From Paramoeba atlantica (Eukaryota > Discosea), in the NCBI GenBank assembly GCA_977017575.1, contig CDRNVI010000016.1, forward strand, positions 1 to 64,000: 64,000 nt of DNA, read 5' to 3'. Under the pieces are notes generated by a model. It was not told the origin of the DNA and did no database searches. It saw only the letters and a list, made by a program, of their open reading frames with translations. This document shows positions 28,740 to 38,600 of the stretch, piece by piece. Positions within the stretch are counted from its first letter, which is position 1. Every line of letters begins with the position of its first letter. The position numbers and the translations under genes were made by a program.

Positions 28740-28751
28740 GGTCGAAAGACC
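28740..28751 (+). ncRNA. 3'-UTR hairpin GGTC-GAAA-GACC (GNRA loop)
   Basis: A perfect 4-bp stem carries a GAAA tetraloop and is followed by CGGTCCGG. It is present even in the diverged antisense UTR near 9560, so it is among the most conserved parts. Confidence 0.6.
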
Positions 28752-28906
28752 CGGTCCGGAACGCGCGAATGGATTGGGTCTGGATTGCTTGTTTTTATTT
28801 TTACTGTGTCTTATTTGTCGTATATACTTAGGGGAGATTGAATTGCTAGTTTTGGGCTGAGAAAAAAGAAAAAGAAAATATAAAAAAAAAACGATCTGAT
28901 CGAATG

Positions 28907-28945
28907 TATCTTTAACGATAAAGATACAGTTTCTGTACCTTGTTG
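28907..28945 (+). other. Complete 39-nt spliced leader at the 5' end of LINE-B
   Basis: It starts TATCTTTAACGATAAAG and ends ACCTTGTTG. The 39-nt length equals that of typical kinetoplastid leaders. A self-complementary ATCTTTA...TAAAGAT stem and TACAG...CTGTA are visible. Confidence 0.85.
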
Positions 28946-28991
28946 AATTATTTTCTTTATTTCATCTTTTCCAGGTACGCGGTTCTTTCTC

Positions 28992-31900
28992 ATGTCTGAG
29001 GACGATCTTCTCAAAGCCTCACCTCCGCCGATGGACGACGATTCATTTTTACAAGAGGAAGCAGTACACAATAGAGGATCCTGGGACCAGTTTGCTGGAA
29101 ACGCACATCTCATTAAGCAACGGAGTACGTACAACGAATTGCTCTACACGACCCCTATTCCTGCGAACATTCCGGAAGAATGGAACATGAACGCCGCCTT
29201 GATCTCAACTGAGAACCAGACACGTGATACGGGACAGGTAGATAGTAGCGATGAGGAAACAAACCACTCACGAGTCATCAGATTACATCATGGACACCAA
29301 AAAATGCAATCTGATAGCAACACTATCACTAAAAAGTTTACTCGATGCCAACCATCTTCCACACCCCCAAGCGTCAAAGGGAATCGGGGAATCGTAAAGT
29401 CTCATCGAAAAGCGCGCGAACCAGCTACACCTCGAAAAGGGGAAGCGACGGAACATAACCCCGAAAACAACTCTCCACGCCAAATAATACAAGGAACTTC
29501 CCTTGAAATCCCACCTTCGACGAGCGAACCAGTTCTCACGTTTCCATCTTCCCAAAACCGTCCGACACAAAGGGAGTGCCCCGCAGAAAACTGTATTTGG
29601 AAAACTCGTGCCCATGGAGGTCAATGGCAGTCGTACTACAACCACGTTGCTTACCGACACGGAAATAACATACCCAATGACTGGTGGACAAAGGAAGGAC
29701 GATTTCTCTGCGACGCATGCGGTCGTCATTACGATATTAGCAAGAAAACTTCTCATTTGAATCATTGTAAAATGCAATCTACACCACCCTCCTCGCAGCC
29801 GCCCTCACAACCACAGCAGCATTCACAACTGTCAGAGTCCGGAGAAGCCATGTACGATATGCAAGGTACGCATAGTCTACCGTCCCTAGAGGAAGTTTGC
29901 ACGACCCAAATAAGCACGTGCAAGGATGTCCCACACCGATGTCGATATCTGTGGACCAGAATTTTTACCGCAGCCCTCTCCACCGCGGTAAACGAAAACT
30001 CACTGAGAGCCTGGACCCTTCTTGCCTTGCTTCCGAAATGCGTCCTACCAGCCCCGTACCGAGGAGGCCGTAAAGCTCACAAGTCCTATACCTCCTACAT
30101 CTCAAAGCGAATGGAACTTTGGATACAAGGCCAATATACCACCCTATGGGCCCAAGCAAATTCGGAGCATGACAGGAAGCGCTCAAAAGTGCCGAATAAT
30201 GAGATTGAGGGTGAAGAAGACAAGGCTGCAATACGGGCTGAAATTCTGGTTCGCCAAGGAGAATTTTCCCGAGGCATGGCTGCCCTTACTGCAGCTCCAC
30301 TTGCACCATACAACGAGGAAACCCTGCTAAAGCTGCAGGAAAAACACCCCAGCCCCCATGGTAATCCCATCTCGTGCCCCCTACCTCCCCTGGAAGAAGA
30401 AGCTTTAAAACTGGACGAATCCGAGGTAAGAAAAGCAGTAGATACCTTCCGTCGCGGATCCTCTGCTGGGACTATGGGGCTCCGGCCTGAACACCTCCAA
30501 ACAGCGCTTCAAGAGCACGTCGACCAGAATATGAATCCTCTTACGACGCTCACTTCCTTCGTAAACCATCTTCTAGCTGGCAAAGCCCCAGACGAAGTGC
30601 AACCTTTTTTTGCAGGGGCACGGCTATGCGCACTCGAAAAAGGGGAAGATGACGTGCGGCCTATCGCTGCGGGGGAAACCCTTAGACGCCTGGTGAGCAA
30701 GGCAGTATGCCTTTCGATAAAAGAAAAAGCAGGATCCTTCTTTGGACGTCGTCAATACGGAGTCGCAGCGTCTGCTGGGGCGGAAAGAGTGATACACCTT
30801 TGTCGCCGTCTAATGAGAAATAATGAAGAAAATGAGAACATAACGTTCTGTAAGGTGGATCTTCGGAACGCCTTTAATAACGTGAGCCGACCCGTCTTCA
30901 TCTTCCTCACACGAAAGCATTTCCCTGAACTATCCCCATGGGTAGAATGGTGTTATGCCAATCATAGCTGTCTCACATTCGGCGATGATTTTATCCCCTC
31001 GGCAGAAGGAGTGCAACAAGGAGACCCTCTGGGCCCACTCCTCTTCTCTTTGGTGTTAGCAGAGGTAACAGAAGAAATTGCATCAAATTCTAACCTACGA
31101 ACACAATTATGGTATTTAGATGACGGTGTGCTTGTAGGTGATCCCAAAGAAGTCCGTAAAGCCCTAGACGTCCTCGACGAGATAGGACCGAAGTGGGGAC
31201 TCTTCCTGAATCTCTCCAAGTGCGAGATCATTACCCCCCCAGCATCAGCTCATACATCCGTTTTCTTTCCTGACATCCCCAGTGATAAAATACGGTACGA
31301 CGGGAACTTCGACATTCTTGGAAGCCCAATAGGCTCTGCGGAACACTGTGCGGAGTTTCTCATGACACACGCGATTGAACCAGCCCGCGAAACATTAGAA
31401 GCTACTGCTGTGTTAGAAGATCCCCAAATAGCTCTCGCACTAATACGGCAATGTTCGGGGTTTTGTCAGATGGTGTACGCACTGCGCACGACTCCTCCCC
31501 AAGCCCTTGGAGAATTATGCCAAAAACTTGACTCTCATCTAGCCCAGGCCGTGGAGCACGCAATTTCTCCCTTAGGCGTCGCCGCTCGCGACCAAATACA
31601 ACGACCAAAACGCCACGGCGGGTTCGGACTTCGCTCATCAATTCTCCACCAGTCAGCAGCCTACGTTTCTTCCGTCGCGCACGCCGCTAGCTTGGACAAC
31701 TGGGACCCCACAGAAGCTGAGGGATTTTCCAGCTCAGCACATGACATAAATGACAAAGTTGGGACTGATCTGGTTGATCCATACACTGGACGCATTACCA
31801 AACCTAGCGTGCCTGGTGAATATCATGCAAATCGGAGCATCCTTTCCCGCCCAGCGAAAAGAAAACTCGCACAATCCCTCAATCACTCCCTTCTCCCGGT

Positions 31901-32762
31901 CTCGACGGATCAGAAAAAGATCATCCCGAGGCAAAAACATCTCAGCCAAGCTATCTCGGATAGGGAATTTCAAACGGCATATTCAAAGGCAGACGCAAGA
32001 ACGCGGGCGCGAAACTGGGCTTTCGCAACTCCCTCCAAGACCAGAGGCTACGCTTTCACCCACACGGAGTTTCGTACCCTAACACGCTGGTGGCTAGGCA
32101 TGGACGTCTTCCCCGAAGATCGGCCTTGCCCAGCTGACGGGTGCACCCTTCCCTTGCTCAAGAATGGAGAGCACGCTTTGCTCTGCAAGAACGGCCATGG
32201 TATCATCTCACGGCACAACGCTCTGGCCCAACAATTTACATCGTTCTGCAGCAGAGCCTTCCTGGCGCCACAGAGAGAGAAGAGTTTGGGAAATCGGGGT
32301 CCTGGGGGGGCTCTCACGAGACCAGCGGACGTATTTCTGCCAACGGCCTCCATCGCCAAAGGATCTTTAGCGCAAGGCATGGTCCTAGATTTTGCGGTCA
32401 CTCACGCACAGCAAACAAAGTATTCGGACTCAGTCCACAATGCTAGCTGGGTGACCCCGGGGTCTTTTGCTGAGCACTTCGCGGAGACCAAGGCGCGACA
32501 GCGACAAGAAGCAGAAAAAGCAGGACATCTCTTCACAGCGATGGTGGTGGAATCCTTTGGTTCCTGGAGCGAGAGTGCGCTAGCGTTACTCCGGGACATC
32601 GGAACCCAACGGGCGAATGCGTCCAAAGGGCTCCTTTCACGAGACCAAGCGCGAAACGATCTCCTAACGGATCTGAACGTGACGCTAATGCGTTCTCAAG
32701 CCAGGATGATGGTTTCGCGCATCCGCGTAGAGGACCCAGCGGATCCTTTGGTAGAGGCTTAA
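28992..32762 (+). CDS. LINE-B ORF: zinc fingers, RT and restriction-like endonuclease
   Basis: This 1256-residue protein has the same domain order as LINE-A. The shared N-terminal motif (AHLIKQRSTYNELLYTTPIP) is followed by a C2H2 finger near 196 (CPAENCIWKT...HVAYRH) and a second Cys/His finger. RT has CKVDLRNAFNNVS, GVQQGDPLGPLL and WYLDDG (~707). The CPADGCTLPLLKNGEHALLC cluster precedes an RLE with TRPADVFLP and MVLDFAVTH. Compared with LINE-A and LINE-D it lacks about 11 residues (the WISQCGKGASS segment) after TRARA/TRAR, an in-frame deletion that may harm the linker before the endonuclease. Otherwise the frame is intact. Confidence 0.92.
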   Translation: MSEDDLLKASPPPMDDDSFLQEEAVHNRGSWDQFAGNAHLIKQRSTYNELLYTTPIPANIPEEWNMNAALISTENQTRDTGQVDSSDEETNHSRVIRLHHGHQKMQSDSNTITKKFTRCQPSSTPPSVKGNRGIVKSHRKAREPATPRKGEATEHNPENNSPRQIIQGTSLEIPPSTSEPVLTFPSSQNRPTQRECPAENCIWKTRAHGGQWQSYYNHVAYRHGNNIPNDWWTKEGRFLCDACGRHYDISKKTSHLNHCKMQSTPPSSQPPSQPQQHSQLSESGEAMYDMQGTHSLPSLEEVCTTQISTCKDVPHRCRYLWTRIFTAALSTAVNENSLRAWTLLALLPKCVLPAPYRGGRKAHKSYTSYISKRMELWIQGQYTTLWAQANSEHDRKRSKVPNNEIEGEEDKAAIRAEILVRQGEFSRGMAALTAAPLAPYNEETLLKLQEKHPSPHGNPISCPLPPLEEEALKLDESEVRKAVDTFRRGSSAGTMGLRPEHLQTALQEHVDQNMNPLTTLTSFVNHLLAGKAPDEVQPFFAGARLCALEKGEDDVRPIAAGETLRRLVSKAVCLSIKEKAGSFFGRRQYGVAASAGAERVIHLCRRLMRNNEENENITFCKVDLRNAFNNVSRPVFIFLTRKHFPELSPWVEWCYANHSCLTFGDDFIPSAEGVQQGDPLGPLLFSLVLAEVTEEIASNSNLRTQLWYLDDGVLVGDPKEVRKALDVLDEIGPKWGLFLNLSKCEIITPPASAHTSVFFPDIPSDKIRYDGNFDILGSPIGSAEHCAEFLMTHAIEPARETLEATAVLEDPQIALALIRQCSGFCQMVYALRTTPPQALGELCQKLDSHLAQAVEHAISPLGVAARDQIQRPKRHGGFGLRSSILHQSAAYVSSVAHAASLDNWDPTEAEGFSSSAHDINDKVGTDLVDPYTGRITKPSVPGEYHANRSILSRPAKRKLAQSLNHSLLPVSTDQKKIIPRQKHLSQAISDREFQTAYSKADARTRARNWAFATPSKTRGYAFTHTEFRTLTRWWLGMDVFPEDRPCPADGCTLPLLKNGEHALLCKNGHGIISRHNALAQQFTSFCSRAFLAPQREKSLGNRGPGGALTRPADVFLPTASIAKGSLAQGMVLDFAVTHAQQTKYSDSVHNASWVTPGSFAEHFAETKARQRQEAEKAGHLFTAMVVESFGSWSESALALLRDIGTQRANASKGLLSRDQARNDLLTDLNVTLMRSQARMMVSRIRVEDPADPLVEA

Positions 32763-33241
32763 GCCTCTACTGACAGTCCAGTTTCAGCACGAAGACGCCA
32801 TAATATCCAGGACAGGTGCTGGCCGGGTCGACAGAGTCTATACTCACGCCTAGCCCGCGAGGGCTAGGTACCCCAAGTGAGGTAGTACACGGGTAGTGAA
32901 TCTCCTCCCCGTCGGCCAGCATCCTGTTTCGTGACCGTGTCGCTGTCGACACAGGCCCGCGCCTGCGCCCTCCTGTATAACAAGGGAAGTGTTCACAAGT
33001 CAGGCCGTGGAGAGGTCGAAAGACCCGGTCCGGAACGCGCGAATGGATTGGGCATAGATTGCTAGTTTTTATTGTTATTGTTTTTATTGTTCTTATACTT
33101 ACGGGAGATCGAATTGCTAGTTTTGGGCTCCAAAATATGAAATTGCTAATTTGATTGCTTGTTTTAAAATCATATACCCCCCCAATGGACCTACTTGGTT
33201 CGTCTAATGGGTCAAAATAATAAAAAAAAAAAAAAAAAAAA
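32763..33241 (+). repeat. LINE-B 3' UTR (type 1) and A-run
   Basis: The UTR begins with GACAGTCCAGTTTCAGCACG like family E, then has the shared hairpins. It ends TGGGTCAAAATAAT plus an A-run (33222-33241), earlier than the usual TTATTAATTGC end. Confidence 0.9.
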
Positions 33242-33274
33242 GGGTTGAGAAAAAAAGGGTTGAGAAAAAAAAAG

Positions 33275-33781
33275 GCCGGGTTGAGCCCACAGAGAGAAGT
33301 CTCTCTGGGAAACAGGGATCCGGGCGGCGCCCTCACGCGACCCGCAGATGTCTATGTCCGGAACGGTGGTCTCGGTCAGGCCCTCGTCCTTGATTTCGCT
33401 GTCACACATGTTCAGCAACAAAAGTATACGGACCTGGTCCGTGATGCTAACATGGTGGCAGCCGGGTCATTCGCCGAGAGGTACGCCGTCGAACACAAGC
33501 GGAAGCAACGGGAGGAAGCTGAAGAAGCGAAGACCAAGTTCACAGCTATGGCTGTCGAAACATACGGATGCTGGAGTCCGGCCGCTATGTCGGTCTTGCG
33601 GGAAGTCTCGAAAGGCCAAGCTGCGACCTCAGGTGGAACACTTTCGCAAGGGGGGGCGTTACAGCAAATACTAACAAGTCTGAACGTCACCCTCATGCGC
33701 TCCCAGGCGCGTATGCTCGTTCTTCGCCTCCCCTCGGCGAACACAGGCCCTGCACTTGTGGGGTATGGCAAAGAAGAGTAA
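33275..33781 (+). pseudogene. LINE-F fragment: RLE domain end
   Basis: After the A-run and a short GGGTTGAGAAAAAA microrepeat, coding starts at AGLSPQREVSLGN. It covers the endonuclease (TRPADVYVR, LVLDFAVTHVQQ) and the C-terminal tail (LNVTLMRSQARMLV), ending at TAA 33781. It resembles family E but differs throughout. No RT is present. Confidence 0.85.
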
Positions 33782-34130
33782 GGAAAACTTCTGGCCTGGA
33801 TGTTGGTCGAGTCGACAGAGTCTATGCTCACGCCTAGCCCGCGAGGGCTAGGTACCCCAAGTGAGGTAGTACACGGGAAGTGAATCTCCTCCCCGTCGAC
33901 CAGCATCCTGTTTCGCGACCGTGTCGCTGTCGACACAGGCCCGCGCCTGCGCCCTCCCATATAGCAAGGGAATGGTTCACAAGTCAGGCCGTGGAGAGGT
34001 CGAAAGACCCGGTCCGGAACGCGCGAATGGATTGGGCGTGGATTGCTTGTTTTTATTATTATTGTTATTATTGTTATTATACTTACGGGAGATCGAATTG
34101 CTAGTTTTGGGCTCCAAAAAAAAAAAAAAA
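33782..34130 (+). repeat. LINE-F 3' UTR (type 1, shortened) and A-run
   Basis: The shared hairpins are present. The tail stops at TTTTGGGCTCC plus 15 A (34116-34130). Confidence 0.88.
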
Positions 34131-34316
34131 TAGGGGAAAGCAGGAACGTAGGGAGAAAGGTGGGAAAAGTATGTCAAGAGGTGAGAAAGAGGAGAAAGAG
34201 AGAGAAAAATGCGTGAATGTATGAATGAAATTGCTAATTTTAAAAAAAAAAAAAAAAAAAAGACAATTCGAATGCATCTGATGCTCGCCGGAGGGGCACT
34301 TCATAAAAAAAAAAAA
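34131..34316 (+). repeat. Type-2 UTR-tail remnant and a 43-nt unidentified insert, each with an A-run
   Basis: 34131-34261 matches the type-2 tail (GGGGAAAGCAGGAA to GAGGAG), then GAAATTGCTAATTTT and an A-run. 34262-34316 is a 43-nt sequence I do not recognise, followed by 12 A. No gene is seen. Confidence 0.7.
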
Positions 34317-34318
34317 GA

Positions 34319-34357
34319 TATCTTTAACGATAAAGATACAGTTTCTGTACCTTGTTG
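34319..34357 (+). other. Complete 39-nt spliced leader of the S element
   Basis: It is identical to the LINE-B leader over its 39 nt. It is followed at once by another 16 leader bases, giving a tandem leader. Confidence 0.85.
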
Positions 34358-34373
34358 TTTCTGTACCTTGTTG
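34358..34373 (+). other. Second, partial spliced leader (TTTCTGTACCTTGTTG)
   Basis: These are exactly the leader bases that follow its internal ACAG. This is what results if a new leader is spliced onto the AG inside an older, already retroposed leader. Confidence 0.8.
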
Positions 34374-35015
34374 TTGTCTTCCATACACCATCTTCCAGAC
34401 CATGGGAGGGCACCCCCCTCAAATACACTCCTTTTTGTCGGCATCCCCCTTCCCCGTCTCGTCCCATCACCCCCCTGCGCCGCATCCCCCCACCTCACCC
34501 TCCCTCCGCAGTGCGCTTGCCCCCCTGTTGTGTTTCTCTCTCGCGTCCCCCACCCCCGTGTCAGCAGCCAAAAGTATACAATACTTGCTCACGGGGTGGG
34601 GGCAGAGTTCCTGGCAGATGGGCCCGTGCTTCGCCTCCTCTCGCCCCTGCGTCATTCCCCCCGTGTCTCTCTCCGCGCTCTTCTCCCTCGGCGTGACGAC
34701 GTCTTTGTGTTTCGTGGCCTCCACGTCTCCCACCCTCGTACGGCAACCAAAAGTATTTATTACTGCTAACGGGGTGGGAGCGGAGGTGCAGGACCATACG
34801 GGCCTGGGTGCATGCGGATCGGTGAGTGGGGTAGGGAGTGGGGGAAGGGAAGTACGAGAGGGCTAAGAGGAGTAGGTGTGGAAAGTATGGGGAGTAAGGG
34901 AAAGTGAAGGGCCGTAAGTGTGGAAATTGTGGAAAAGTTGGACTCCATACATAAAAAGTTAGACTCAATACTATTCCCCCCAATTATTTGCAAAAAAAAA
35001 AAAAAAAAAAAAAAA

Positions 35016-35554
35016 CGCGCAGGGCCAGCAACAAAAATGCGCAGGGCCACATACCTCTGGCCCGGATGCTGGTCGAGTCGACAGAGTCTATGCTCACGCC
35101 TAGTCCGTCAGGGCTAGGTACCCCAAGTGAGGTAGTACACGGGAAGTGAATCTCCTCCCCGTCGGCCAGCATCCTGTTTCGTGACCGTGTCGCTGTCGAC
35201 ACAGGCCCGCGCCTGCGCCCTCCCGTATAGCAAGGGAAGGGTTCACAAGTCAGGCCGTGGAGTGGTCGAAAGACCCGGTCCGGAACGCGCGAATGGATTG
35301 GGTCTGGATTGCTTGTTTTTATTTTTACTGTGTCTTATTTGTCGTATATACTTAGGGGAGATTGAATTGCTAGTTTTGGGCTGAGAAAAAAGAAAAAGAA
35401 AATATACTTCTGTGGAAATGAAAAGAATTGCTAATTTGATTGCTTGTTTTAAATTCATATACCCAAAAAAAAATTCAACTTGGCGAAAAAAATGACAAAA
35501 AAAATATTTTTCCAAAATCGTTTAAAAAAAGAGAGCAAAAAAAAAAAAAAAAAA
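35016..35554 (+). repeat. LINE 3'-UTR remnant (type 1) plus a 60-nt insert, with A-runs
   Basis: 35016-35060 is unfamiliar sequence with CGCAGGGCCA twice. From CCCGGATGCTGGTCG the shared UTR runs to ATTCATATACCC plus nine A (about 35465-35473). A 63-nt AT-rich insert and another A-run (35537-35554) follow before the next leader. Confidence 0.8.
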
Positions 35555-35591
35555 TCTTTAACGATAAAGATACAGTTTCTGTACCTTGTTG
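35555..35591 (+). other. Spliced leader at the 5' end of LINE-A copy 2
   Basis: It spans 37 nt from TCTTTAACG to CTTGTTG, one base longer at its 5' end than in copy 1. The 5' UTR with the CAG site follows (one A/G difference near 35628). Confidence 0.85.
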
Positions 35592-35637
35592 AATTATTTT
35601 CTATATTTCATCCTTTTTCAGGTACGCGGTTCGTTCT

Positions 35638-38600
35638 ATGTCAGGCGAAGACCACTTTGAAGAGCCATCTCCTATGGATGACGATTCGTTTTTGCATGAG
35701 GCGGCGACTCATAAAACAGGATCCTGGGACCAGTTCGCGGGTAATGCGCATCTCATTAAACAGCCGAGTACCTACAATGAACTACTATACACAACTCCTA
35801 TACCTGCGAATATTCCTCATGACTGGTGCAAAAATGCTGCTTTGATTTCCCACGAAAAACCGACGCCTGATACAGGACGCGAAGATGGCAGCGATGAAGA
35901 ATCAAATCACTCTCGTGTGCTTATCGGCCCAGATCACAACACCCAATCACCACAGTCTGAAAAGGATTCTGTCGCAAGGAAGTTCTCTCGACGTCGAGTA
36001 ACCACTATACCTCCCTGCGCTAAAGGACATATTCGAGGCATCATAAAAACCACCAAGACGCGAGAGAAAACCACGCCCATTAGAGGCGAAGCGTCGGACC
36101 TTAGGGCACACGACAAGGACCCATGCGATAGAGGAGATTCTCCTGCAATGGAGCTCGATCCATCCGCTGGGACCGCCGTTCACGAACAAACTCCCCCTTA
36201 TTTCCCGCTGTCGCAGCAACAAGGAACGTTCCCAGCTAACAGGTGTGAAGAAGACGTTGACTCAGCGGAAGTGAGTCAAAAACAACTGGAACATGGCCCC
36301 ACCAGCTCACAAGATACACCCCTACCCTGCAATAGGGTCGACGCTCGAGAGTGCCCAGCCCAGGGATGCTCATGGCGGAGCTTACCGCATGGCGGGTCGT
36401 GGCAAGCTTTCTATAACCACGTCGCTTGCCGGCATGGAAGCAGCATTCCTGCAGAGTGGTGGGAGGGGGAGGGTCGCTTCGTATGTTCCTCTTGCGGGCG
36501 TAACTATGATAAAAGCAAGCGTTCATCTCACTCTCATAGCTGCCAAGCAACAAAGGCCTCCTCACTACCCGAACCTCACGCCGAAACCCTTTCTGAGGAA
36601 GACAGCCCCACCCTGGTGGATGGAACCACGCAGCTCGAGCTTCCATCTTTATCCAATATCTGCTCACTACCCCTTAGTACGTGCAAAGACGTACCGCATC
36701 GATGCCGCCAGTTGTGGGGCGAAATTCTTACAGAGGCCATGGATAACGCCGTCAAAGAAAATACGCTGCAGTCATGGACCTTGTTGGCCATGTTGCCTAA
36801 ATGTGTCCTTCCCGCCCCGCGCCGTGGAGGACGCAAAGGTCACATGGCTTACGCTTCCCACGCCTACAGTTGCATGCAGCGTTGGCTTGCGTTGGATTAT
36901 TCCTCCCTATGGCAAGAGGCCACGACGAACTACCGCAAAAAGAAAGTAACTCCTACCGAGGATAGTGATGAAGATGAAAAAGCAGCACTAAGGGCAGAAC
37001 TCCTTGCTCGACAGGGAGAATATTCCAGAGGCATGGCTGCTCTAACGTCAGACCCCATGGCTCCGGACGACGACGACACATTCTCTAAATTACAAGAAAA
37101 GCACCCCTGCCGTTTGCTCGTTCCGGGGGCCGCCAACTTTTTCCCCGCAGCAGAGCCCCTGGAGTTGGATGAATCTGAAATCGCGAAGGCAATCAAGGGC
37201 TTTCACAGAGGCTCCTCCGCGGGTACCTTGGGATTACGCCCCGAGCATTTACAGGCAGCGCTCCTTACCCACGGAGGCAAGAACACAGACCCACTCGAAT
37301 CCCTTACGAAGCTCGCTAATCATCTCCTCGCAGGAAAAGCACCAAAGGAAGTACAGAGTCACTTTGCGGGAGCCCGACTGTGTGCCCTAGAGAAAGGTGA
37401 AAACGACGTTCGCCCAATTGCCGCCGGGGAAACTTTGCGACGGTTAGTGAGCAAGGCTGCATGCAACGCAGTCAGGTCCAAGGCTAGAACTCTTTTTGCA
37501 GGACGGCAATTTGGTGTGGCTACCCCAGCTGGGAATGAACGCATTATCCACATGTGCCGCTTGGCCATCTCATCAAACATGGACTGCTCCAACTTTGTAC
37601 TCTGCAAAGTTGACCTACGGAACGCTTTCAACAACGTGAGCAGGACTTGTTTTCTTCCTCTAGTCCAAGAGCACTTCCCAGAGCTATTCCCATGGATAAG
37701 CTGGTGTTACTCGAACCCCAGCTCCCTCACCTATGGACTCCGATCACTTTCTTCTGAAGAGGGAGTGCAACAGGGCGACCCTTTAGGACCGCTACTCTTC
37801 TCGCTAGTGTCCTTAGCGCTCGCAGAAGCAATTGCTCTTCAGGCTAACCTCTTTGCCCAGTTATGGTACCTCGATGACGGCGTCCTCATTGGACAAGCGC
37901 AAGACGTTAGGAACGCCCTCGACACGATTGCCCGAGTAGGTCCACAATGGGGTTTACATCTTAACATGTCTAAATGTGAGATCGTTACACCCCCGGCATC
38001 GGCACACCACGCCTCCGAATTTCCAGATATCCCCTCCAATAAGATCAATGTCCACGGCAATTTCGACATCCTTGGGAGCCCGGTGGGATCGCCAGAACAT
38101 TGCTCAGAGTACCTCGAGACACATGCCATAGGCCCCGCGGAGGACACGCTTGACGCGATAGCCACCATCCGGGACCCACAGGTCGCACTTGCCCTTATCA
38201 GACAGCGTGCTGGGTTTTGCAAGATGGTGTACGCTCTGAGAAGTACACCGCCCCAAGCCATAACCCATCTATGCACCCGACTCGACGGCTTTCTTATGAC
38301 TGCTACCGAAGCAATAATTTGCCCCCTGGATCGCCACGCGCGATCTCAGGTACAGCGTTTGAAGCGGCACGGCGGTTTTGGATTAAGGTCCGCAGCGTTG
38401 CACGCCACGGCCGCCTACGTATCTTCCGTCGCTTTCTGTGCGGCCAGAGACTCATGGAACCCCACTGACGCAGATGGATTCGCGGAAGCTGTCAGGGATA
38501 TCAACAAGAAGGCCGGAATATCTTTACTTGACTTGCGAGGCCGTATCCTCACAGCGCCGAACGCCCCTTGCGAAAAAGCAGTTGGCAGCCCTTTCTCCCA

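Larger units (their letters stand above)
24397..28891 (+). mobile_element. LINE-A copy 1: full-length SL-tagged RLE-type non-LTR retrotransposon
   Basis: The unit runs from a spliced leader at 24397, through a 46-nt 5' UTR and a single 1330-codon ORF, to the structured 3' UTR and a short A-run (28882-28891). It begins immediately after the preceding A-run. It is more than 99.8% identical to 35555-40212. It keeps conserved residues that the second copy has lost, so it is the better candidate for an active element. Confidence 0.9.
28472..28891 (+). repeat. LINE-A copy 1 3' UTR (type 1, shortened) and A-run
   Basis: The shared structured UTR starts after the TAA. It stops at AAAGAAAATAT plus ten A (28882-28891), about 140 bases earlier than in copy 2. 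The difference suggests variable polyadenylation or replacement by the next insertion. Confidence 0.9.
28892..33241 (+). mobile_element. LINE-B: SL-tagged RLE-type non-LTR retrotransposon
   Basis: After 15 unexplained bases (28892-28906) the unit has a complete 39-nt leader, a 46-nt 5' UTR, a 1256-codon ORF, the shared 3' UTR and an A-run (33222-33241). The protein is clearly different from family A although the UTRs are very similar. Confidence 0.9.
34317..35015 (+). mobile_element. S element: short SL-bearing, apparently non-autonomous retroelement
   Basis: The unit starts at the A-run with a 39-nt leader, a second partial leader (34358-34373) and a ~615-nt body, and ends CCCCCCAATTATTTGC plus an A-run (34992-35015). 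This end resembles the LINE end CCCCCCTTATTAATTGC. The body holds a ~45-bp direct repeat (CCAAAAGTAT...ACGGGGTGGG at about 34567 and 34744). The longest + frame from ATG 34402 is a Pro/Ser-rich 154-codon frame with no domain. A truncated antisense copy is at 8892-9183. I infer a processed transcript mobilised by the LINE enzymes. Confidence 0.6.

Noticed and set aside
28480-28900. Hammerhead or HDV-like ribozyme in the LINE 3' UTR
   Set aside because: The hairpins are real, but I find no hammerhead core (CTGATGA with GAAA in register) and no convincing double-pseudoknot layout.
34402-34866. 154-codon Pro/Ser-rich frame in the S element
   Set aside because: It is low complexity, overlapped by other open frames, and spans the internal repeat; it is kept only as a remark in the S element entry.
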